NCBI RefSeq assembly: GCF_000788395.1
Contig: NZ_CP009889.1
Coordinates: forward strand, 930,001 to 994,000
DNA from: Pseudoalteromonas piratica
GTDB taxonomy: Bacteria > Pseudomonadota > Gammaproteobacteria > Enterobacterales > Alteromonadaceae
Length of the DNA: 64,000 bases
Direction: 5' to 3'
Shown one piece after another: positions 8,945 to 17,520 of this stretch (the stretch's first letter is position 1; each line of letters starts with the position of its first letter). Under the pieces are notes generated by a model that was not told where the DNA came from, did no database searches, and worked only from the letters and a program-made list of their open reading frames with translations. The translations under genes were made by a program, and so were the position numbers.

Positions 8945-11194
8945 TTATTGTTCATCAGGGTCAAAACCAAACTCACCACTGATATTGTGAGGATAGCCAC
9001 AGATCGCACGTGACGTCGCCATGCCTGCCATAACCGCAGCTTCAACACAGCCAGCATTTACACCCGTTTTGATCCAATCGCCAGTAATATAAAAATTATT
9101 AAATACCGTACCATCTGTAGGTAAGCGATAATCACTTGAATCAACGACAGACATAACATACCGCTCACTTGGATCCACATTTGCTCGCCAATATTGGCTA
9201 TTAAAACGTGATTCGTTTGAGCCATTGGTTGGATCCATCAGTGCTTGCCAATCAAATTCACCTTGTTTAGCTATATCTGGCCAAAGTGGGTGCATCTGCT
9301 GTTTTAATTTGAAAATACTGTTTTCCTTGACCCTATCATTGCATTGCTGTTGAAAGTTGGTCTGGCTACTATCTGGGTAGTCTTGTTGTGTAAATGCACT
9401 ACAAAAATAGGCTACATTTTTTGGTTCAATGCCTTCATGCCAATCCTCTTTATTGATTAACTGGTCCATTGATGCCCAGGTATCAAAAGGTTCACTAAAG
9501 CCACTTAATATCGGCTGTTCACCACTGCTAGGGCTATACGCCCAGCCTGTTTCATCCAGTGTTTTATCTAACCACAACTGAAATGCTTGGGTTGCTGCTG
9601 CTTTAACTTTTTCAGCCGTTTGTGCCAAAGAACTGTCTTTTAACAATAATTTTTCACATAAGTGAGGCAGGCTAGCAACTGAAATACCATATATGACTTT
9701 ATCAAAATCGACACCACGCTTAAGCACTAATTGGGGCAGTGAGTGGCCAAAATGATTTTGATAAACCTCAGGCCAATTACTATAAAAGCTCTCTAAGTTA
9801 ATATCGTTCTGTTTTAATAAGCCTGCTTGTTGGTCATCAATTTGCTCATAAAGGGGGAATGATGGCCAACATGGTAGGCCTTTTACATCTACTAAAGGGT
9901 GATAAGTATCTGCTTTTAACCTCACCTGCTCTGTAAGTGTAATTTGGTCAATAAAACTATTGGCTCCACTATCATCACTTGGTGTAAGGTCGGCAACTTG
10001 ATGGAAATAGTTAAACTTTACACCGCGCTTTATGAGTAATTCGTAAATTGGGCTAAAAATAGTGTCACCCATACCTGCTTGCATTTTCCACATAACACCA
10101 CCGTGATAACACAGTGATAATCTCAGCATTGCTAGAGCTGCGACACCAGCTTCAACATTCGGTTTACTAAAGTCACCGTTCTCATAAGCAAATACTAAAT
10201 CATAAAAACCACGAACAGGTGCTGAGTCCACAGAAAACTGTTCATTTGCACCATGTTTCAATAACCACGCTCTAAAGTCCAAGTTATTAATGGCACCAAA
10301 ACCGCGTTCAAACACCTTATCTTCAATTAACCCTTCCATCATCGCGAGCGCTAAATCAGCGCAGATATATAATCGTCGTATTTCACTATTGTCTTCGAGT
10401 AAATCTGCAAACTCTTCATTTAGCCAACGTTTAAAACGTCTAACAAGCCACTGAATTGCAGATGGGTGTTTGTGATTCGATAAGTTTTTATCGTTTACCC
10501 GTTTGTCAAAGAAATAGCTTAATTCGCTGAGTGTGACTTTAATATGTTTTGAAAAGTGTTCAAGAGAGTGTTCTGCATCGTCTTTAAATTCATGCCACTC
10601 CTCTTTAATATCATCAACCTTTTCTTTAACTTCATCAATGAAATGGCCAAATAAACCCTGTTCTTCTTCTGTTTCTGGAATGTGAATATCACGCTTTTTA
10701 TTGAGAGAGTCAGCTTTATCTTCTAACTCACTAATGAATTTTTTTAACCAAAAATACAACAGCCGTGCAATTTCCCAAAAGTGTAAATCTAAGGTGCCAT
10801 CTGCTGGATTACCTGGAATTTCTGGAAAATCAACAGGCCAAGTTTGCCATTCGTTATTAATAAGCTCTTGTAAAACAACGTAACTATGGGGTTTGAACGC
10901 CTCTTGCCATGTGGCTAGTGGCATACTGTCCGGACGTGCTAATTTATCATAGACAGATTGGATTGTTTTGAAAGAGTTAACATAAGCGCCAAACCACACA
11001 TGTAACCCATGTTCCTCTATGCGCTGACCAAGATAAGGGTTTCTGCCACTTGCACCTTTCCCACCAATGCGCCAACCTTGCTGATAAACGGTGATATCAT
11101 ATTTATCTTGCCAGTTATCATCATCGGTTAAATACACAGCAGCAGTCATTGCTGATACACCACCGCCTAAAATCACAATTTTTTCTTTCGCCAT
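8945..11194 (-). CDS. Uncharacterised FAD/NAD(P)-binding amine-oxidase-like oxidoreductase (COG3349 type)
   Basis: Protein of 749 residues with an N-terminal Rossmann FAD site (VILGGGVSAMTAAVYL, residues 6-21), the second glycine motif of flavin amine oxidases/phytoene desaturases (GWRIGGKGASGRN) and RIEEHGLHVWFGAY. A long, highly charged helical insertion spans about 150-235. The C-terminal FAD motif YITGDWIKTGVNAGCVEAAVMAG is near 702-725. Family knowledge: this group resembles phytoene-desaturase/hydroxysqualene-dehydroxylase-like enzymes (COG3349) but most members have no assigned reaction. The gene starts 1 bp after the acetoacetate-decarboxylase-fold gene, so the two products probably act in one pathway. 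No carotenoid or squalene genes are nearby. Substrate unknown. Confidence 0.85.
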   Translation of the reverse strand: MAKEKIVILGGGVSAMTAAVYLTDDDNWQDKYDITVYQQGWRIGGKGASGRNPYLGQRIEEHGLHVWFGAYVNSFKTIQSVYDKLARPDSMPLATWQEAFKPHSYVVLQELINNEWQTWPVDFPEIPGNPADGTLDLHFWEIARLLYFWLKKFISELEDKADSLNKKRDIHIPETEEEQGLFGHFIDEVKEKVDDIKEEWHEFKDDAEHSLEHFSKHIKVTLSELSYFFDKRVNDKNLSNHKHPSAIQWLVRRFKRWLNEEFADLLEDNSEIRRLYICADLALAMMEGLIEDKVFERGFGAINNLDFRAWLLKHGANEQFSVDSAPVRGFYDLVFAYENGDFSKPNVEAGVAALAMLRLSLCYHGGVMWKMQAGMGDTIFSPIYELLIKRGVKFNYFHQVADLTPSDDSGANSFIDQITLTEQVRLKADTYHPLVDVKGLPCWPSFPLYEQIDDQQAGLLKQNDINLESFYSNWPEVYQNHFGHSLPQLVLKRGVDFDKVIYGISVASLPHLCEKLLLKDSSLAQTAEKVKAAATQAFQLWLDKTLDETGWAYSPSSGEQPILSGFSEPFDTWASMDQLINKEDWHEGIEPKNVAYFCSAFTQQDYPDSSQTNFQQQCNDRVKENSIFKLKQQMHPLWPDIAKQGEFDWQALMDPTNGSNESRFNSQYWRANVDPSERYVMSVVDSSDYRLPTDGTVFNNFYITGDWIKTGVNAGCVEAAVMAGMATSRAICGYPHNISGEFGFDPDEQ

Positions 11195-11195
11195 G

Positions 11196-12170
11196 TTAAA
11201 GTCCTTTTGTGCTTATAATTTCAAATGCTTTTTCTTGATCAAAATCCATAACGACATTAAATGGTAAAAGTGCACGATGAACTCCGGGTTCAATGCCAAA
11301 CATTTCAGCCAAGGGAAAGGTATCTAATTGATAAACAGTTACGTCAAATTCGTGTTTGTAAATTTTAGCACTATGCACTTTTTCGATAATGGAGGGTGAA
11401 TGCACTACCCCTTGATACACTGCTTTAGTGCCATCGCCGTTAGGTAATTGTTTAAATAAAATTTGATCCATCTGAGGATTAACAAAGCCATCAAGTAACT
11501 GTTTAATCGCGTTTAAATCTAGATCAAAGAAATCAGTATCAGACTTTAGAATTTCAAATGCTTCTTTTACTAATTCAACAAAATCAGCAACAGGGTGTTC
11601 ATCCCCTTGCTCGACTAAATTAACTTCCAATAGTTTATGTTTAGCCATTTTTGTATTGGGCGAAAATGGCTGAAAAGCATCAATTGATAGCTCAAAGTAG
11701 TTCGGTAATTCGCCCTGTTCAGGCATTTTATAATCACACAAATACTTGTTATACCCCCATGTCTCACGTCCATTGATTAATGCATAAATATTGTTAACGG
11801 TAATAAACGCAGGGTACCAATAAATGTGATCTACCTTTTCTTTTCCGCGTTTTGTCACCATTTTGGCGATCGGTAACCAAAATATAATATCGGTTTCTTG
11901 CATCCAACCTTGCTGCCTAAACTCTGGTACTTTAGAAGCAATATTTTCGATATCGGTAAAAGTAAGCAAGGTATAGGCACTCAGTGCTTTAAAATGAAAC
12001 TCATCCGATTTAACAACATTCAATGTTTTGTCGATATATGCTTGGATTTTTGAAATGCAGCCTTTGACAAAAAAACCATATTGATTAGCATTAAGCATTC
12101 TGCATGGTGGCTGTGCAATTACATTGCCAGGAAACTGAACAAAATTTGGTAGGTGTGTATCGTGTGCCAT
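11196..12170 (-). CDS. Acetoacetate-decarboxylase-fold protein
   Basis: Protein of 324 residues matching the acetoacetate decarboxylase superfamily through NGRETWGYNKYL (133-144), a relative of the family GREIWGFPKKL-type segment, and late PGVHRALLPFNVVMDF. In classical enzymes a Schiff-base Lys is followed by a second Lys that lowers its pKa; as I align it, Lys142 is kept but the next residue is Tyr143, so classical decarboxylation may be altered. It is longer than the classical enzyme (about 245). A good Shine-Dalgarno (GAGGGAAGA) precedes the ATG. It is the first gene of a two-gene unit with the FAD oxidoreductase, 1 bp apart. A role in modifying a small keto or polyketide-like acid is inference. 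Confidence 0.8.
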   Translation of the reverse strand: MAHDTHLPNFVQFPGNVIAQPPCRMLNANQYGFFVKGCISKIQAYIDKTLNVVKSDEFHFKALSAYTLLTFTDIENIASKVPEFRQQGWMQETDIIFWLPIAKMVTKRGKEKVDHIYWYPAFITVNNIYALINGRETWGYNKYLCDYKMPEQGELPNYFELSIDAFQPFSPNTKMAKHKLLEVNLVEQGDEHPVADFVELVKEAFEILKSDTDFFDLDLNAIKQLLDGFVNPQMDQILFKQLPNGDGTKAVYQGVVHSPSIIEKVHSAKIYKHEFDVTVYQLDTFPLAEMFGIEPGVHRALLPFNVVMDFDQEKAFEIISTKGL

Positions 12171-12208
12171 TATCTTCCCTCTCGTGCACCCAAAGGTAGG
12201 TTACTAAA

Positions 12209-12240
12209 ATAACTTATTGATACCAGTATAATTAAGTTAT
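12209..12240. promoter_or_regulatory. Inverted repeat ATAACTTA/TAAGTTAT upstream of the decarboxylase-fold/FAD operon
   Basis: ATAACTTA (12209-12216) and TAAGTTAT (12233-12240) form perfect 8-bp arms around a 16-bp spacer, 39-70 bp upstream of the operon start at 12170. A further AATAAC-N5-GTTATT palindrome lies at 12276-12292, overlapping the end of the upstream hydrolase gene. The placement fits an operator. The regulator is unknown. Confidence 0.4.
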
Positions 12241-12287
12241 CGCGAGAAGCACTAATGAAGAATTATGAAATTATAAATAACGTTAAG

Positions 12288-12899
12288 TTATTCAATAATC
12301 TTAATCCGCGCTGCAATACTTGTTGCAAGCATCTTATACCCTTGCTCGTTTAAATGTACGCGATCAGATTTCATCGAGGAGTTTGAGAGTAAATCACTGA
12401 GCGTGTCTTCAATCAAAACAACATCATGTTCAGTTGCGAGCTCTTGATAAAGTGACATAGGCGATAAGCGTAAACCAAAGTCTGGCACAGCAACTAAAAT
12501 AACCGCAATTCCTTTTGCCTTTGCAGCTAGAATCATTTGTGACAAGTTATCCGCAAGTTTAGATTTGCTTTTTCTTTGCAGCACATCGTTACCGCCATAA
12601 CAAATAATGACCACGTCCGGTAGGTGTTCATTTAGCACTAAATTAATACGAGCCAGTCCCTGCTGACTCGTTTGCCCAGAAATACCACTATTAACTACTT
12701 TAACACCAAGTATGGACTCTAACTGAGATGGGTAACTATGTGGATCTGAAACCCCAACACCATGAGTTAAACTGTCTCCAAAAGCCACAACTACGGAATC
12801 GCGCCCGATGATGACGCTTTCCTTGCTGCCACAGCCAAACAAACTTAAACATATTAAAATCAAGAAAGTGATATGCTTTAGTTTATTTAACAGCTTCAT
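12288..12899 (-). CDS. SGNH/GDSL-family lipoprotein hydrolase
   Basis: Esterase/lysophospholipase-like protein of 203 residues. It has a lipoprotein signal peptide with lipobox LFGC (Cys23), so it is probably membrane-anchored in the periplasm. The four SGNH blocks are visible: FGDSLTHG (nucleophile Ser43), NSGISGQTS (oxyanion Gly near 72-75), YGGND (Asn104) and DRVHLNEQGY (Asp179, His182). This is the TesA-like arrangement (thioesterase I/lysophospholipase L1), though TesA is usually soluble and periplasmic. It lies 51 bp downstream of ydiJ and 117 bp before the decarboxylase-fold gene on the same strand. The substrate is probably acyl esters. Confidence 0.9.
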   Translation of the reverse strand: MKLLNKLKHITFLILICLSLFGCGSKESVIIGRDSVVVAFGDSLTHGVGVSDPHSYPSQLESILGVKVVNSGISGQTSQQGLARINLVLNEHLPDVVIICYGGNDVLQRKSKSKLADNLSQMILAAKAKGIAVILVAVPDFGLRLSPMSLYQELATEHDVVLIEDTLSDLLSNSSMKSDRVHLNEQGYKMLATSIAARIKIIE

Positions 12900-12950
12900 A
12901 CTAAATGTCTCAAAAATATGCGCTTAGTGTGAATCACAAAGCGCAATGTT

Positions 12951-15900
12951 TTACAAAAGTGCGTTTAATAATTGAATTGGATGCTTTGGTTTTTGTCCAT
13001 TGTTAAAGCGCTTTACTTGCGAACGGCATGAAAAACCAGTGGCAACAAGCTGTTCAATTGGCGTGTTATCGACAATTTCTTGCCAACTCATCTCATATAA
13101 AGCACGTGATTTTCCAAGGTTCTGTGTTTCATGACCGTACGTACCCGCCATGCCACAACAACCTGTTGCTTTTGCTTTAAGTGTTAAACCAAAACTTTCA
13201 AACACGTTTTGCCATACCTTACTGGCATTTGGCATTGCCGTTGTTTCAGTACAATGATTGAGCAGTACAAAAGGTGCTTTGGCCGTTAATTGCGAAGTGC
13301 TTATTTGATTATGCTCAAACCACTCATGGGCTAGCAGTACATGGAAATCACCCCGTGACTCACCCAGTACTTGTTGATATTCATCGCGATAACACATTAC
13401 TAACGAAGCATCTAAACCAACCATTGGTATTTCAAGCTCTGAGACTTGATTTAAAAATGCCGCACTGTTTTTAGCTGTTTTTGCAAACTCAGTTAAAAAC
13501 CCTTTTACGTGCTGCGGTTTACCATTGGGTTTAAACGGCAGTAATACCGGCTTTTTACCTATTTTAACAAGTAATTGACAGAAATCCTCAACCAATTCAG
13601 CTTCATAAAAACTAGTGAATGGGTCTTGCACAATCAATACTGTGTTTTGCTTTTCGTTTTCATTCAGTGCTTTTAAGTGGTTTAAATTAAATGGATACTG
13701 CTTAGACACTCGATTAATGATTGCATTGTCACTTAATTGAGGAGAATCAACATACCCAATCTTATTTTTAAGTATCTGTTCAACGAACCCTAATTTTAGA
13801 ATTGGGTTAACAATAAAGTGAATTTTGCTCAGTAATGGCGCTTGAGATTCAATGTTAGCAACTAAATAATCTTTAACTGGACGTTTATAGCGTGCATGAT
13901 AAAGATTTAAAAAACGCGCTCTAAAAGTAGGAACATCGACCTTTATCGGGCAAGCAGTTGTACAGGCTTTACATGCTAAACATTCATCCATAGACTCTTT
14001 CACTTCATGGGAGAAATCATAAGCGCCCTTTTCTTTTTGTTTAGCGAAAAGACGTTTTTCCCACCAAGACTTAGATTCACCTTTCGCAATTGCCTTTTCA
14101 CTCTCAAGTAAGTCTACATCTTTGTCACTTTGTAAGCGCAGCCATTCACGCATTAAACTTGCACGCCCTTTCGGTGAGTAACGTCTATCTTTAGTGACCT
14201 TATAAGAAGGACACATTGCTGAATGGCTGTCATAGTTGTAACAAAGACCATTACCATTACAGCCCATGGCATTATCAAAACTGTCTTTAACAGCAACAGG
14301 GATTTGTTTATCAAAATAAGCACGTTTAGTGTCATCAACACTCACCAGTTGCTCATTAGAGTCAAGTGGTGTACAAATTTTTCCGGGGTTTAAACGGTTA
14401 AGCGGATCAAAAACAGACTTTATTTTTCTAAGTTCAGTAAACAGTGTCTCACCGAAAAACTCAGGTCCATATTCACTACGATAACCTTTGCCATGCTCCC
14501 CCCACATTAGACCACCGTATTTTGCAGTAAGCTTTACCACTTCATCTGAAATGTGTCGCAGTAGTTTTTCTTGTGCTGGGTCACACATATCAAGTGCAGG
14601 CCTTACATGTAATACACCTGCATCTACGTGACCAAACATACCGTAATTTAGATTGTTACTATCAAGTAACTGTCTAAATTCAGCAATAAAATCAGCTAAC
14701 GCCTCTGGCGGTACTGCTGTATCTTCTGCAAAAGCGAGCGGCTTTTCACGCCCTTTTACATTACCTAAAAGCCCCACTGCTTTCTTACGCATGGCATAAA
14801 TTTTAAGAATATCAGCCTTTGAATGGGTAACTTGATAACCAATTATGCCAGCTTCATTGTTAGCCATTAACGCATCAAGTTTAGCTAGCAGGCCATTTAC
14901 CTTTTCATCAATATCTTCTTGTGCGGTTGCATTAAACTCAACCATGTTAAGCCCTTGCATATCCTTGCCTGGCACATCTTCAATTAAGCTTGATACTGAG
15001 TGCCAAATAATGTCTTCACGGGCAAGGTTTAGCACTCGGCTATCAACTGTTTCAACTGATGTCGCATTAGCAGCAACTAAAAACGGCGAGTTACGTAGTG
15101 CAGAATCAAAGCTATCGTATTTAATGTTTATAAGCGTTTTAAATTCAGCAATTGGAGTTATATTTAATTTCGCTTCACACACAACACCAAGCGACCCTTC
15201 AGAGCCGGTAATAATGCGACTTGCATCGAGTGTTGTTAATTCATCATCTAGAATATTTTCTAAGTCGTAGCCAGTTAAGAAACGGTTAAGACGCGGAAAT
15301 TTTGCTTTAATTTCACTGCGAAGGTCGACTCCTGTCGCAAGCAATTGTTTATAGATAGCACCGATTGTACTTTCTTGTGCTGCAAAGTTTTTTGCAGTTT
15401 CAATACTCACAGGCAAGGTATCGAGTTCTGTGCCATCGACCAGCATGGTTTTCAAGCCAAGTACATGGTCAGATGTTTTGCCATAAACAAGCGAGCCTTG
15501 GCCAGATGCATCGGTATTAATCATACCGCCAACTGTTGCACGATTACTGGTGGATAAATCAGGTGCAAAAAAGAAGCCATATGGGCGAAGAAAATCGTTC
15601 AGTTGATCTTTAATCACACCCGTTTGAACACGAACCCACTTTTCTTCAACATTTATTTCTAAAATTTCACGCATGTGTCGCGATAGATCAATCACCATAC
15701 TGTGTGTTAATGATTGTCCATTGGTACCTGTGCCACCGCCCCTTGGGGTAAACTTGATTTGTTTAAACTTAGGCTGATTTGCTAGCTTGAAAATAAGCTG
15801 GATATCATTATTCGTTTTAGGGAATAAAATACCTTGAGGCATTGCTTGATAAATACTGTTATCAGTAGCTGTAACAATACGCGTTGCATAACTTACATCA

Positions 15901-15992
15901 ATCTCTCCTGAGTAAGCCGTATTTCTCAATTCTGTTAAAAATGCTTTAGCTTCTGGCGACAGTGTATCTTTGTGATCTATTACTTCAATCAT
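12951..15992 (-). CDS. ydiJ: YdiJ-type FAD and iron-sulfur D-2-hydroxyacid dehydrogenase
   Basis: Protein of 1013 residues, close to E. coli YdiJ (about 1018), which has been described as a D-2-hydroxyglutarate dehydrogenase. Domains: N-terminal FAD_binding_4 (TPRGGGTGTNGQSL; VGGMINTDASGQGS; ITGSEGSLGVV), a FAD-linked oxidase C-terminal domain (FGHVDAGVLHVRP; GEHGKGYRSEYGPEFFG), a 4Fe-4S region with CNGNGLC and CLACKACTTACPIKVD, and C-terminal CCG-type cysteine motifs (NHCTETT; GCCGMAGTYGHE). It should oxidise a D-2-hydroxyacid and pass electrons to the respiratory chain. It stands alone rather than next to serA or lactate genes. The exact substrate (D-2-hydroxyglutarate versus D-lactate) cannot be settled from sequence. 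Confidence 0.9.
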   Translation of the reverse strand: MIEVIDHKDTLSPEAKAFLTELRNTAYSGEIDVSYATRIVTATDNSIYQAMPQGILFPKTNNDIQLIFKLANQPKFKQIKFTPRGGGTGTNGQSLTHSMVIDLSRHMREILEINVEEKWVRVQTGVIKDQLNDFLRPYGFFFAPDLSTSNRATVGGMINTDASGQGSLVYGKTSDHVLGLKTMLVDGTELDTLPVSIETAKNFAAQESTIGAIYKQLLATGVDLRSEIKAKFPRLNRFLTGYDLENILDDELTTLDASRIITGSEGSLGVVCEAKLNITPIAEFKTLINIKYDSFDSALRNSPFLVAANATSVETVDSRVLNLAREDIIWHSVSSLIEDVPGKDMQGLNMVEFNATAQEDIDEKVNGLLAKLDALMANNEAGIIGYQVTHSKADILKIYAMRKKAVGLLGNVKGREKPLAFAEDTAVPPEALADFIAEFRQLLDSNNLNYGMFGHVDAGVLHVRPALDMCDPAQEKLLRHISDEVVKLTAKYGGLMWGEHGKGYRSEYGPEFFGETLFTELRKIKSVFDPLNRLNPGKICTPLDSNEQLVSVDDTKRAYFDKQIPVAVKDSFDNAMGCNGNGLCYNYDSHSAMCPSYKVTKDRRYSPKGRASLMREWLRLQSDKDVDLLESEKAIAKGESKSWWEKRLFAKQKEKGAYDFSHEVKESMDECLACKACTTACPIKVDVPTFRARFLNLYHARYKRPVKDYLVANIESQAPLLSKIHFIVNPILKLGFVEQILKNKIGYVDSPQLSDNAIINRVSKQYPFNLNHLKALNENEKQNTVLIVQDPFTSFYEAELVEDFCQLLVKIGKKPVLLPFKPNGKPQHVKGFLTEFAKTAKNSAAFLNQVSELEIPMVGLDASLVMCYRDEYQQVLGESRGDFHVLLAHEWFEHNQISTSQLTAKAPFVLLNHCTETTAMPNASKVWQNVFESFGLTLKAKATGCCGMAGTYGHETQNLGKSRALYEMSWQEIVDNTPIEQLVATGFSCRSQVKRFNNGQKPKHPIQLLNALL

Positions 15993-16162
15993 TACTTGCT
16001 CGGTGACGGGAACAGGGTTAACGCCATTATATCAAAGAAATACGGCGAGTTTTGCTTCATATTTACAGTTTGTAACATCATTTATTCGCATGCTAAACCT
16101 AATTTTTTATACTATGAATAAATATCGTGTTACTTGTTAAAAAACACTCTGGAGATACGATT

Positions 16163-16375
16163 ATGAAAAAAGTACTAAATCATACGCTAGCGGTGTTGTT
16201 TTTAGCACTTGGTTTACTGTTTATGATAGTGCCTGGACCCTCACTCATATTTTTTATTGCGGGTTTGTTTTTGCTTGCGTTTTATTACCCATGGGCACGA
16301 CGTTATCTTGCTCATTGCCAAATAGCGTTAAAAAAGTCGTGCACATTTTTAGATAAGAAACTCGCAAAGCGCTAG
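16163..16375 (+). CDS. Small PGPGW-type transmembrane protein
   Basis: Protein of about 70 residues. Start chosen at ATG 16163, preceded by CTGGAG at a good distance; the frame can be extended to a GTG at 16127 but that has no ribosome binding site. Two hydrophobic helices flank the motif IVPGPSLIFFIAGLFLL, matching the PGPGW transmembrane family, followed by the basic tail YLAHCQIALKKS. An inner-membrane protein of unknown function. It converges on the HAD gene with adjacent stop codons. Confidence 0.75.
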   Translation: MKKVLNHTLAVLFLALGLLFMIVPGPSLIFFIAGLFLLAFYYPWARRYLAHCQIALKKSCTFLDKKLAKR

Positions 16376-16385
16376 TTAAGCGCTT
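16367..16385. terminator. Hairpin shared by two convergent stop codons
   Basis: AAGCGCT / AGCGCTT form a 7-bp stem around the five-base loop AGTTA. The stop codons of the PGPGW gene (TAG, 16373-16375) and the HAD gene (complement of 16376-16378) meet in the loop and its edges. A plausible bidirectional terminator without a strong U tract. Confidence 0.5.
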
Positions 16386-16960
16386 GCTTTGAATCGCTCT
16401 AATAACTCTGCATAACACGTGAATACATAGTCTGCTTGATTCGCGTAATTAGGAATTTCCTTCTCACAAAATAGTGCACTCAGTGCCCCCGCATTTTTTG
16501 CAATATTAATATCATGTAAGTAGTCCCCAATATAAAGAATATCTCTTGGATCTATTTGCCATTTACTTGATAAATTCAAAATAGCGGTTGGGTCAGGCTT
16601 TGCTGGCGCATCATCTCGGGTAATGATGGTTTCAATTGCGATTGCATTATTGGTAATTTTAATATCACTGGGTTCTTTACTGTTACGTGTCACTATCGCA
16701 AGCGGTAAGTTACATTGATTTAAATAATCGATAAATTCTTTAGCTCCACTAATCCAAGCGGCACTGTGCGCGTCTTTTAGCTCTAGATCGCGAATTACTT
16801 GGTTCGCAATTATTTGCTGTTCGTTTGATAACGATTCAACAAATGCAAGAATATCCTCTTCTAGCGGGCATCCTATCGCCTCACGCATGGTTTTAAAACA
16901 TAAGTCACAGCTAACAAGTGTACCGTCTAAATCAAAAATAATGCCTTTAATATGGTTCAT
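16376..16960 (-). CDS. HAD-superfamily hydrolase
   Basis: Phosphatase-like protein of 194 residues, HAD subfamily IA. Motif I is IIFDLDGTLV with the nucleophile and general acid aspartates near 10 and 12. Motif II is the Thr of AIVTRNS. Motif III is the Lys of DDAPAKPDP. Motif IV is YIGDYLHDINIAKNAGA. A helical cap lies between motifs I and II. It resembles Gph/YqaB-like phosphatases; the substrate cannot be predicted. It diverges from rpmE2 across an intergenic region holding Fur-like and Zur-like palindromes, so it could share metal-dependent control, but nothing shows that directly. Confidence 0.9.
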   Translation of the reverse strand: MNHIKGIIFDLDGTLVSCDLCFKTMREAIGCPLEEDILAFVESLSNEQQIIANQVIRDLELKDAHSAAWISGAKEFIDYLNQCNLPLAIVTRNSKEPSDIKITNNAIAIETIITRDDAPAKPDPTAILNLSSKWQIDPRDILYIGDYLHDINIAKNAGALSALFCEKEIPNYANQADYVFTCYAELLERFKASA

Positions 16961-17036
16961 ATATATTTCTTAAAGTTTTTTACCTTATACATTCTAACAG
17001 CAAATAAAGTTCACTCCTGTTTTATATAAACTCATA

Positions 17037-17051
17037 TGATAATAATTATCG
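17037..17051. promoter_or_regulatory. Fur-box-like palindrome between HAD gene and rpmE2
   Basis: TGATAATAATTATCG matches the 7-1-7 Fur unit with one mismatch in the last base. It sits just upstream of a possible -35 (TTGATT, 17059-17064) for rpmE2 and about 77 bp upstream of the HAD start. It could be a Fur site or part of a compound metal-responsive promoter. Confidence 0.5.
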
Positions 17052-17088
17052 TTTACTCTTGATTGAAACAATGTAACATTATAATATT

Positions 17089-17106
17089 GATATATTATCA
17101 CATATC
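17089..17106 (+). promoter_or_regulatory. Zur-like operator at the rpmE2-rpmJ2 promoter
   Basis: On the minus strand this reads GATATGTGATAATATATC, an imperfect 18-bp palindrome differing at two positions from the gammaproteobacterial Zur-type palindrome GATATGTTATAACATATC as I recall it. It follows a -10-like TATAAT at 17080-17085, so a bound repressor would cover the expected transcription start, and it ends 13 bp before the rpmE2 ATG. The gene content (zinc-free ribosomal proteins) independently predicts Zur control. Confidence 0.6.
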
Positions 17107-17119
17107 ATTTGGAGAAATA

Positions 17120-17371
17120 ATGAAACCTGGCATTCACCCAGATTATGAAAAAGTGGTTTTCCACGATACCGCTGCAGATACTTATTTTCTAGTTGGTTCA
17201 ACAATCAAAACAGAACGCACCATTGATTATCAAGGTAGAACATACCCTTATGTTGCAATAGATGTATCGAGTGCATCACACCCTTTTTATACTGGTAAAC
17301 AACGTGTTGCTCAATCTGATGGCCGCATTGCCAAATTCAACAAACGTTTTGGTAAGTTAGGGAGCAAATAA
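17120..17371 (+). CDS. rpmE2: 50S ribosomal protein L31 type B (zinc-independent)
   Basis: Protein of 83 residues beginning [16 protein letters not shown] and containing [10 protein letters not shown], the L31 type B signature (YkgM). It lacks the CxxC zinc motifs of type A, so it can replace zinc-binding L31 when zinc is scarce and release zinc from ribosomes. The start is ATG 17120, with GGAG at 17111-17114; an in-frame ATG at 17063 would add 19 residues unlike L31 and lies in the promoter. The stop overlaps the rpmJ2 start (TAATG). The ykgM-ykgO arrangement is well known. Confidence 0.96.
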   Translation: MKPGIHPDYEKVVFHDTAADTYFLVGSTIKTERTIDYQGRTYPYVAIDVSSASHPFYTGKQRVAQSDGRIAKFNKRFGKLGSK

Positions 17372-17514
17372 TGCAAGTCTTAAGTTCTTTAAAAAGCGCT
17401 AAGAAACGCCACCCAGATTGCCAAATCGTAAAGCGTCGCGGTCGAATGTTTGTAATATGTAAGTCAAACCCACGCTTTAAGGCAGTACAAGGTAAAGGTA
17501 AAAAGAAGAAATAA
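17371..17514 (+). CDS. rpmJ2: 50S ribosomal protein L36 type B (zinc-independent)
   Basis: Protein of 47 residues: it begins [20 protein letters not shown] and continues with [20 protein letters not shown]. Type A L36 binds zinc with three Cys and one His; here only two Cys remain and the final His is gone, the C-minus form (YkgO). The start ATG shares one base with the rpmE2 stop, so translation is coupled. It ends just before a strong terminator. Confidence 0.94.
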   Translation: MQVLSSLKSAKKRHPDCQIVKRRGRMFVICKSNPRFKAVQGKGKKKK

Positions 17515-17520
17515 ATGAAA

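Noticed and set aside
14845..15270. 141-codon frame antisense to ydiJ
   Set aside because: Overlaps conserved FAD-domain coding sequence; low-complexity serine-rich product; shadow frame.
12951..15992. Glycolate oxidase GlcD or simple D-lactate dehydrogenase call
   Set aside because: Length and fusion of FAD domains with two iron-sulfur and CCG regions match YdiJ.
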